A stretch of 8,262 nt of DNA from Gammaproteobacteria bacterium (GTDB taxonomy: Bacteria > Pseudomonadota > Gammaproteobacteria > Steroidobacterales > Steroidobacteraceae): positions 1 to 8,262 of the forward strand of contig JAQGOD010000348.1 of NCBI GenBank assembly GCA_028293775.1, in the 5' to 3' direction. A model generated the notes under the pieces. It ran no database searches. It saw only the letters and a program-made list of their open reading frames with translations, and was not told the DNA's origin. Shown in pieces: positions 1-5,115 of this stretch. A program made the position numbers and the translations under genes. The stretch's first letter is position 1; each line of letters opens with the position of its first letter.

Positions 1-1067
1 AGCTGTACGGGCACACCGAGCACACGTATAGCGCCCGCGACTGGATGCTGCACTGTCGGTGTCATGTTGCGCGCGCTTGTCTGCTCATCTTCGATGACCT
101 CTTTGAGGTTTCGCACCACGGTGGCCGGCACGCCGGACTGGGAGAGTAACCGCACCCATTCTTCCGCCGGGCGAGAACGAAACATGGCTTCCAATATCGG
201 CTCAAGGACCGCTCGATTCTTCACCCGCAGGGGATTGGTCTTGTAGTCGCTGTTGTCCGCAAGGTCCGCCCTGCCGCTCGCTTCGCAGAAGCTTTTCCAC
301 AGCTTGTCGCTCGCGACAGCGACGGTTATTTCCCGGTCAGCGCATACGAAATTTCGATAAGGAACGATGCCTTCGAACAACGTGCCCATCGGCTTTGGGA
401 CCATCCCAGAGGCGAGGTAGCGCGCAAAGCTCGGGAGCATGGTCGACATCACCGTGTCCATCATGGAGACATCCACGAATTGACCGCGGCCGGTGCGGTG
501 CCGCGCTTCTATCGCCAGCATCGTGCCAATCAACGAGAACAACCCCGCCGTGATGTCCGCGATCGAGTGGCCCGTCTTGACCGTCTCGCCCGCCGCCGTC
601 CCCGTAATGCTCATGAGACCTGAGGCAGACTGAATGATGAGGTCCATGGCCGGCTCCAAGCGCCGTGGACCGGTCTGTCCATAACCGGAAATGGATACAT
701 AAATGAGTCGTGGATTTGCCGCGGACAATGAGGCGTAGTCCAGCCCCAGCCGGTTCATGGTCCCGGGTCGGAAATTCTCGATTAAAACATCAGCCTTGGC
801 GGCTAGTTTGCGGCAGGCATCCAGACCTTCCGAGGTCTTTAAATCGATTGCCAGGCTCTGCTTGCCGCTATTCAGGCCGACGAAATAAGAAGCGTCGGCG
901 CCATGAAACGGAGGACCCCAGGTGCGGCCGATGTCGCCCTCCGGGCCCTCCACTTTGATCACCTCGGCGCCGTAGGCCGCCATCAGCATGGTGCAATAAG
1001 GTCCGGCAAGGGCATGCGAGAAATCCAGGACGGTGATGCCGTCCAAGGGTGCGGCTGATGTACTCAT
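1..1067 (-). CDS. CaiB/BaiF (class III) CoA-transferase, C-terminus cut by window edge
   Basis: I translated this open frame by hand; it runs 355 codons from an ATG at 1067-1065 without a stop to the left edge. Family members are usually about 390-410 residues, so roughly the last tenth is missing. The N-terminus (LDGITVLDFSHALAGPYCTM, residues 8-27), then AEVIKVEGPEGDIGR (34-48), LIENFRPGTMNRLGLDY (95-111) and ISGYGQTGP (126-134) are the standard class III fold. The expected nucleophilic aspartate, which forms the acyl-anhydride intermediate in formyl-CoA transferase, matches D171 in SIADITAG. The enzyme should move CoA between carboxylic acids in the cytoplasm; the substrate cannot be read from sequence. 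It begins 34 bp after the stop of the ThDP enzyme, so co-transcription is likely. Only a weak GGCGG-like ribosome site precedes the start, which may mean dependence on translation of the upstream gene. Family assignment is firm; the particular substrate is unknown. Confidence 0.93.
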   Translation of the reverse strand, partial: MSTSAAPLDGITVLDFSHALAGPYCTMLMAAYGAEVIKVEGPEGDIGRTWGPPFHGADASYFVGLNSGKQSLAIDLKTSEGLDACRKLAAKADVLIENFRPGTMNRLGLDYASLSAANPRLIYVSISGYGQTGPRRLEPAMDLIIQSASGLMSITGTAAGETVKTGHSIADITAGLFSLIGTMLAIEARHRTGRGQFVDVSMMDTVMSTMLPSFARYLASGMVPKPMGTLFEGIVPYRNFVCADREITVAVASDKLWKSFCEASGRADLADNSDYKTNPLRVKNRAVLEPILEAMFRSRPAEEWVRLLSQSGVPATVVRNLKEVIEDEQTSARNMTPTVQHPVAGAIRVLGVPVQ

Positions 1068-1101
1068 GCCGCCGGATCTTAGTCGAGTTGTTGTCTCGCG
1101 A

Positions 1102-2790
1102 CTACGAGCGGATGAGCGCTTCGCGCATTTTACCGATGCCGAACTTCCATACCTTATCGAGCTCAATGTGCGGCATCGAGGGTATTTCGGCGGGATCCAC
1201 CGCCACGTCCACGATCACCGGACCCGGCGCTGCCAATGCCTGCGCCACGGTTTCCCGCAGCGCCTGGGGTTGCGTCACGCGAAATCCTCGAGCGCCGCAA
1301 GCCTGCGCGAACAGGGCGAAATCCGGGTTCTTGAACACGGCGCCTTGGGTGAACACTGGCAAGGCCGCCTCTTCCATTTCCAGATGCACGAGTCCCCAGC
1401 CGCCATTGTTGAAAATGAACACCTTTACCGGTAGCCCGTGCTGCACCGAAGTGAAAAACTCCTGCATCAACATACCAAAGCCGCCATCGCCGCACATGAC
1501 TATGGTCTGCCGTTTTGTATCGAGCGCCTGTACGCCGTTAGCGAGTCCCAATGCCACACCCACGGCTGCATTGTTGAACGACCCCGTAATCTTCTGTTGA
1601 TCCCGCGGGCGCAGCCAGTTCGCGGTCCACAAAGTGACCTCGCCGGTGTCGACGCAGAAGACGGCATCGCTCGCCGCAAGATCGCTGACGACGCGTGCCA
1701 GCGCTTGCGGGTGGATGCGTTCCTTGCTCCTCCCCAGATCCGCCTTCTGGTCCAACATGCTGATCCAGGATTGCCAATCCTTTTGCGCCGAGCGCAAGAA
1801 GCGATCATTGTTTTTTAACTTCACGCGCTCGAGCAAGCCGATGACGCTCGGCTTGCTCGAGCCAACGATGGCTTGCGCCACCGGCAGCCGCCGACCGATG
1901 ACATTGGCACGCTCATCGATCTGTATCACTTGCGCTTTCTGGGGGAGAAATTCGCTATAGGGGTAATCGCTGCCGATCATGACGAGAACATCGCAAGCGT
2001 GGACTGCGTCGTACGCCGCTTTGGAGCCGATCAGGCCCAGGCCGCCGATCACTTGCTCATCATCGAACGGAGATAAATCGAGCGCGCGATATGTGTGCAC
2101 GATGGGGGCATTGAGCTTTCTCGCGAGCGCCGCAATCTCAAGTTTTGCAGAATGCGCACCGAAACCCACGAAGAGCACGACCGATGTGGCGCCATCGATC
2201 AGGCGCGCGGCACGCTCCAAGTCGACAGGAGCCGGAGAAATTTCAGGTCGCTGACGCAGCGTCGCCAGGCTCCTGACCGACTCGGAAGTTTTAGCGCCGA
2301 ACACATCTTGCGGGATGTTGAGCAGAGCGACGCCGCGCGATCCATACGCCGCCGCGATCGCCTCATGAATCTGCCCGGCTGCGCCGTCGGCGGAATTTAC
2401 CGAGGCGGCATACACGCAGGCGTCGCGAAACGCTTGGACATGGTCGGCCGCCTGCAAATAATCGATGCCCGCCATGTTTGTCGGCACATCGCCGCCGATG
2501 GCCAGCACGGGCGCGTGGTCATGACTGGCCTCATACAATCCCGGAAGGAGATGGTTTGCCCCGGGCCCGGTAGTCCCCGCGCAAACCCCGAGCCGACCCG
2601 TCAGCTTCGCCTGGCCGCTTGCCGCAAGCGCGGCGCCTTCCTCATGCCGGACGCCCAGCCAATGGACGTTTGGGTCGCGGCGGATGGCGTCGGTGAAGGG
2701 GTTTAAAGCGTCGCCGACGATTCCGAAGACCTGGTTCACGCCGAGTTCAGCCAGCGTCGACGTTAGCAACTCACCGACGGTGCGGCTCAT
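1102..2790 (-). CDS. PoxB-like thiamine-diphosphate/FAD 2-oxoacid oxidase (pyruvate:quinone oxidoreductase family)
   Basis: This 562-residue protein has the three-part ThDP layout: PYR domain about 1-180, central FAD/Rossmann-like domain about 185-330, PP domain about 355-530. The catalytic glutamate that activates the cofactor fits E50 in GVRHEEGAALAASG. The Mg/ThDP motif is G434-D435-G436 followed 24 residues later by N461-N462. FGIVGDALN near the N-terminus and the RHEE motif resemble E. coli PoxB, which oxidatively decarboxylates pyruvate to acetate and CO2 and passes electrons to ubiquinone, more than acetolactate synthase or oxalyl-CoA decarboxylase. The protein stops at KMREALIRS, where PoxB (572 residues) continues into its lipid-binding amphipathic peptide, so it may be soluble or use another acceptor. 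An AGGAGA ribosome site sits 6 bases before the ATG. A CoA-transferase follows 34 bp downstream. The substrate could be another 2-oxoacid; fold and cofactor are near certain, pyruvate is a guess. Confidence 0.9.
   Translation of the reverse strand: MSRTVGELLTSTLAELGVNQVFGIVGDALNPFTDAIRRDPNVHWLGVRHEEGAALAASGQAKLTGRLGVCAGTTGPGANHLLPGLYEASHDHAPVLAIGGDVPTNMAGIDYLQAADHVQAFRDACVYAASVNSADGAAGQIHEAIAAAYGSRGVALLNIPQDVFGAKTSESVRSLATLRQRPEISPAPVDLERAARLIDGATSVVLFVGFGAHSAKLEIAALARKLNAPIVHTYRALDLSPFDDEQVIGGLGLIGSKAAYDAVHACDVLVMIGSDYPYSEFLPQKAQVIQIDERANVIGRRLPVAQAIVGSSKPSVIGLLERVKLKNNDRFLRSAQKDWQSWISMLDQKADLGRSKERIHPQALARVVSDLAASDAVFCVDTGEVTLWTANWLRPRDQQKITGSFNNAAVGVALGLANGVQALDTKRQTIVMCGDGGFGMLMQEFFTSVQHGLPVKVFIFNNGGWGLVHLEMEEAALPVFTQGAVFKNPDFALFAQACGARGFRVTQPQALRETVAQALAAPGPVIVDVAVDPAEIPSMPHIELDKVWKFGIGKMREALIRS
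1827..1862. repeat. Perfect 14-bp inverted repeat inside the PoxB-like gene
   Basis: GCTCGAGCAAGCCG at 1827-1840 is exactly mirrored by CGGCTTGCTCGAGC at 1849-1862, leaving an 8-base loop. It lies within codons for about residues 310-322 (SSKPSVIGLLER), near the junction of the FAD and PP domains. Neither strand has a T-run just downstream of the hairpin, so it does not look like an intrinsic terminator. It could be an mRNA hairpin or a palindromic protein-binding site; no function is shown. Confidence 0.75.
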
Positions 2791-2795
2791 GGAAG

Positions 2796-2801
2796 TCTCC
2801 T
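2796..2801 (-). promoter_or_regulatory. Ribosome binding site of the PoxB-like gene
   Basis: AGGAGA on the minus strand ends 5 bases before the ATG at 2790, a near-ideal Shine-Dalgarno that fixes this start. I see no convincing -35/-10 pair in the 94-bp gap (2791-2884) that follows the outer-membrane-type gene, so read-through from upstream is possible. Confidence 0.7.
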
Positions 2802-2884
2802 ATGTGAGCGCGCACTGTATCGGGCGGACTCGACCGCCGCTGTCCCGCATCAATGAGCAAACAGCGTCAGACCCGTCCTATCGC

Positions 2885-3634
2885 CTAGAATCGCAAGCCG
2901 GAACCGAAACGCCAGGCGTCTTGGCTCGAGAAATTTTGGTGAGGATCGTAAGCGATGCGCACGAAGTATCGCGGCCAATCCCAGTTAGCGCTGAAACCCC
3001 AGCCGGTGATGGGTCCGGCATCGGTCAATCCGCTTTTCCGCAGCACGTCCAAAGTCGCGTGCGAGTCGCCAAACGGGATTTGCACATTCGTATGCCAGTC
3101 TTGTTGCCGCGTGTGGAAGCGGTCGTCGGCAACGACAAATACCAGATAACTGATCCCGTTTTCGGCATGATGGCCTGCCCCAAAGGTCAAGGCATCGTTC
3201 GGATCGAAATTGAGGTTGAAGTACGGCCGAGCATCTGTGCGGCCGAAACCGACGAGCCCGTACCAATCCCCGCCGACCTGCATAGTGATGCTGCCACCGA
3301 GAAATCCCCGCGAAGCCGCCTGCAGCGAAGGCTGCAACTGCACATACTTCGCTAGGTTCACCGAGGTATCGGCGCCAACTCTCACCTGCGTGCCGAATAC
3401 CTGGTCGGAATATGCGCCGACCCAGCCGCTCGTATCATTTTCGCGCCAGCGAAGATTCACGTCGGTCCCAAAGTAAGTCGCGTAGGCGTACTCGCCCGCG
3501 GTGAGCTTCCAGGGAAGGCTCAGCGGCGCACCGGCCGCGCCCGGCGCTGCGGCGGCAGGAGTTGAGGTGCCGGCATCCGCGGTGCTGGCGGTCGATACCA
3601 AAAGGACCGCCGCAACGCACAGAATCCGGGTCAA
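2885..3634 (-). CDS. Secreted protein, likely small outer-membrane beta-barrel; unrecognised family
   Basis: I do not recognise a named family. With a TTG start at 3634-3632 the product is 249 residues and begins with a classic signal peptide: MTR, hydrophobic ILCVAAVLLVSTA, and a likely cleavage after ADA (residue 21). A Pro/Ala-rich linker (about 22-41) follows, then alternating aromatic/polar strand-like segments such as YAYATYFGTDVNLRW, DWYGLVGFGR and RYFVRIAYD, ending in WRFGSGLRF. A C-terminal phenylalanine is the usual outer-membrane-protein assembly signal. No cysteine follows the signal peptide, so it is not a lipoprotein. The frame is open back to an ATG at 3718, but that start would overlap the preceding gene by 88 bp and bury the signal peptide under 28 extra residues. 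The TTG overlaps the preceding TGA as TTGA, suggesting translational coupling. The barrel and the start are inference; the signal peptide is clear. Confidence 0.75.
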   Translation of the reverse strand: MTRILCVAAVLLVSTASTADAGTSTPAAAAPGAAGAPLSLPWKLTAGEYAYATYFGTDVNLRWRENDTSGWVGAYSDQVFGTQVRVGADTSVNLAKYVQLQPSLQAASRGFLGGSITMQVGGDWYGLVGFGRTDARPYFNLNFDPNDALTFGAGHHAENGISYLVFVVADDRFHTRQQDWHTNVQIPFGDSHATLDVLRKSGLTDAGPITGWGFSANWDWPRYFVRIAYDPHQNFSSQDAWRFGSGLRF

Positions 3635-3969
3635 TGATCCATTGACCGGCGCGTTGCGCGGGTTGAGAGAATCCCGATAGTGGAGGCGACCAGCACCCCC
3701 GTGGCGAGCGCCAGCCACGGATAATTTCGCACATAGTCGTTGAAAGAAGCTGCGACATGGCGAACCTTCACATGCGTCGAAGGCCCATTTGCCGCCGGCG
3801 CCATATCCTCAAGCGCATCCTTGGCCTGCGCCATCGATTTACCCAGCTTGTGCCGTAGCTTCTGGATTTCCGGCGTATCCTCATCGGCCAACTCGGCCAA
3901 CAGCTTTTCCGTTTGGCTGAACAGGTCGTGCAGTCCGTCAGTTGAGTCCTGGTTAGTTGAATGCATCAT
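3631..3969 (-). CDS. DUF883 (ElaB/YqjD/YgaM-type) C-tail-anchored inner-membrane protein
   Basis: This 112-residue protein has an acidic, helical N-terminal part (about 11-57, with LFSQTEKLLAELADE and KLRHKLGKSMAQAKDALEDM), a linker, then DYVRNYPWLALATGVLVAS (about 78-96) running into one membrane helix (about 84-102) and a basic tail (TRATRR). This layout, including the Tyr-Val-Arg-x-x-Pro-Trp lead into a terminal helix, is that of the DUF883 family; E. coli YqjD and ElaB bind ribosomes and sit in the inner membrane in stationary phase. Two ATGs are adjacent (3969 and 3966); GGGAG lies 3 bases from the first and 6 from the second, so the second may be the true start. It begins 13 bp after the four-helix membrane protein, and its stop overlaps the probable TTG of the next gene. 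Stress or stationary-phase expression is inferred from the family only. Confidence 0.88.
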   Translation of the reverse strand: MMHSTNQDSTDGLHDLFSQTEKLLAELADEDTPEIQKLRHKLGKSMAQAKDALEDMAPAANGPSTHVKVRHVAASFNDYVRNYPWLALATGVLVASTIGILSTRATRRSMDH

Positions 3970-3982
3970 TCACTCCCGCGCG

Positions 3983-4858
3983 TCAAATGTGTTCATCCCG
4001 GAGCCGGCCGCCCACAGCCGCCGAAACGCTGGCTATGAAGGCGCCAATCAGCATGGACAAAGCAAGATAAATGGATGCTTGCGCTGCGGCCTTTCTCGCC
4101 GCATCCGCCTCGGCCTTGAGCTTAGCCTGTGTTTGCATCACCGTGGAAATGAAATTATCTACCCGCGCCTGCGCTTCCGCCTGAGAGACTCCGGTGCGTG
4201 CTGCAACCTGATCGACCAGATAGGCCCGGTCTGCATCAGGCACACTGCCGGTGGCAACGGCATTTGCGATGATGTGGGCCGTTTCGGTTCGAGGGTCAAC
4301 ACTGTTGGATCCCGACCCGCCGGTGCTCTGCCCCGCTGGCCGGAATAGCTTGTCCAAGGTGTACGCCGAGTCGGGCGCGGCTCCCGCGGCTGCCCCTTGG
4401 ACACCCGCCGATGCGACCTGTGCTGCTGCGTGACCTGCTGCGCCGGCGCCTGACATCACACCGCTGGTCAACACCCCGGCGACCAAAACCGTCGCTACTG
4501 CCCAAGTAATGAGCCCGTGCGCTGTATCGCGAAAAAAGACCTCATGCGTATGAACGCCCGCCCACCGCGTGCGCAGCCTGCCGGCAATGTATCCCCCCAA
4601 CCCAGCGGAAATCCATTGAGTGAGGATCAACCAGATTGCGCTGCTGATTGCGAACGTAGTCACGGAAACACCTTGATTAGTCCAAGGTGAAACCGAGGCG
4701 AAACCGATCCCGGAACCCAAGGTGACCAGGATCAGCGTCGCCGACACGGCAACGAATGCGCCGGCAATAATCGACGGCCAGGATGCAGCGGATTTGGCAG
4801 GCGAGGAGGAAGGATCCGCGGTAATGATCGCCGGTCCCGGAGTTATTATTTGTTCCAC
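3983..4858 (-). CDS. Conserved-looking four-helix membrane protein of unknown function, GTG start
   Basis: The 291-residue product has probable membrane helices near 28-52, 66-94, 114-136 and 261-285. Between the third and fourth lies a long soluble, Ala/Gly-rich loop (about 137-260). This loop contains DRAYLVDQVAARTGVSQAEA (210-229) followed by a charged helix with KLKAEADAARKAAA. The sequence GGYIAGRLRTRW (88-99) and a histidine-containing turn HTHEVFFRDTAHG (103-115) look like conserved loop elements. I know no defined function. The start is GTG at 4858 because AGGAG lies exactly 6 bases ahead of it; an upstream ATG at 4996 would read through the microprotein gene in another frame. The Shine-Dalgarno overlaps the microprotein stop codon, suggesting coupling. 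It is followed at 13 bp by the DUF883 gene, fitting an envelope operon. Confidence 0.82.
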   Translation of the reverse strand: MEQIITPGPAIITADPSSSPAKSAASWPSIIAGAFVAVSATLILVTLGSGIGFASVSPWTNQGVSVTTFAISSAIWLILTQWISAGLGGYIAGRLRTRWAGVHTHEVFFRDTAHGLITWAVATVLVAGVLTSGVMSGAGAAGHAAAQVASAGVQGAAAGAAPDSAYTLDKLFRPAGQSTGGSGSNSVDPRTETAHIIANAVATGSVPDADRAYLVDQVAARTGVSQAEAQARVDNFISTVMQTQAKLKAEADAARKAAAQASIYLALSMLIGAFIASVSAAVGGRLRDEHI

Positions 4859-4864
4859 GATACT

Positions 4865-4869
4865 CTCCT
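4865..4869 (-). promoter_or_regulatory. Ribosome binding site that decides the GTG start and overlaps the microprotein stop
   Basis: AGGAG occupies 4869-4865 on the minus strand, 6 bases before the GTG at 4858. Its first A is also the last base of the microprotein's TGA (4871-4869). Ribosomes finishing the microprotein would therefore sit on the start region of the next gene. Confidence 0.7.
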
Positions 4870-4949
4870 CAGCGGTGTGAACACATCGCCAGCAGAAGAA
4901 TGATCGGAAGAGGAACTCCCAGCATCCAAAGCAAGATTCCGCGTCCCAT
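4869..4949 (-). CDS. 26-residue hydrophobic membrane microprotein
   Basis: A short frame encodes MGRGILLWMLGVPLPIILL followed by LAMCSHR and a TGA. It is essentially one membrane helix (about residues 5-22) with a basic start and a His-Arg end. Support that it is real: AAGGGG lies 6 bases before the ATG (4956-4961), the reading frame ends exactly where the next gene's Shine-Dalgarno starts, and the pattern GRG-(I/L)-LLW-(L/M)-LG-(V/I)-P-(I/L)-PII resembles a short hydrophobic protein I associate with proteobacterial genomes, from memory rather than a search. An in-phase alternative is absent; the ATG at 4954 is in another frame. Likely role: a small inner-membrane protein, perhaps a partner or a translational leader for the four-helix protein that follows 10 bp later. 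Function unknown. Confidence 0.72.
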   Translation of the reverse strand: MGRGILLWMLGVPLPIILLLAMCSHR

Positions 4950-4955
4950 GTCATG

Positions 4956-4961
4956 CCCCTT
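4956..4961 (-). promoter_or_regulatory. Ribosome binding site of the microprotein
   Basis: AAGGGG on the minus strand, 6 bases before the ATG at 4949. It is the main evidence for choosing this start over the out-of-frame ATG at 4954. Confidence 0.6.
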
Positions 4962-5021
4962 ATAGTTAACGATTTTGAAAGAGCGTTGCCGCCCAAATGC
5001 GTACTCGGAGCCGATACTCAA

Positions 5022-5051
5022 ATAATTAGGACGCGAGCGCTACCCCTGCAA
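5022..5051 (-). promoter_or_regulatory. Possible promoter of the four-gene envelope cluster
   Basis: In the 166-bp gap between the dehydrogenase stop and the microprotein, the minus strand shows TTGCAG (5051-5046), an 18-base spacer, and AATTAT (5027-5022). Both boxes are imperfect matches to the sigma-70 consensus, so this is a weak candidate. The local AT-rich patch and the gap length make this the likeliest place for a promoter, possibly read by an alternative sigma factor. Confidence 0.25.
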
Positions 5052-5115
5052 AGATTGAACATGTGTAAGGTCTTTCTTACGGTTTGATTTGCGTGGCGTC
5101 GATGCCAAAACGGAC

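Noticed and set aside
1811..1862. Inverted repeat plus T-run (1811-1816) as an intrinsic terminator
   Set aside because: The T-run lies before the hairpin on the plus strand and reads as A-run after it on the minus strand. Neither orientation gives hairpin then U-run, and the site is inside a gene.
2095..2706. 203-codon plus-strand open frame
   Set aside because: It lies wholly antisense to the PoxB-like gene, whose motifs are clear, and its composition is Arg-rich and unlike a protein.
1102..2790. Oxalyl-CoA decarboxylase reading of the ThDP gene, because a CoA-transferase follows
   Set aside because: The N-terminal GIVGDALN and RHEE motifs and the C-terminal region fit the PoxB group. Oxalyl-CoA decarboxylase has a different start (VVGIPITN-like) and active-site surroundings.
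2823..2838. GGCGG/CCGCC hairpin between the barrel-like gene and the ThDP gene
   Set aside because: The stem is only 5 bp with a 6-base loop and no T-run, and it lies upstream of the ThDP start; common by chance in GC-rich DNA.
2684..3355. 223-codon plus-strand open frame
   Set aside because: It runs antisense across the ThDP gene start and the barrel-like gene, with no domain signature or ribosome site. High GC explains long shadow frames.
4859..4996. N-terminal extension of the four-helix membrane protein to an ATG at 4996
   Set aside because: The added 46 residues are Cys/Trp-rich, overlap the microprotein gene in another frame, and have no good ribosome site, while the GTG at 4858 does.
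5065..5080. GTAAG/CTTAC inverted repeat after the dehydrogenase as a terminator
   Set aside because: Only 5 AT-leaning pairs and no T-run on the minus strand; too weak to call.
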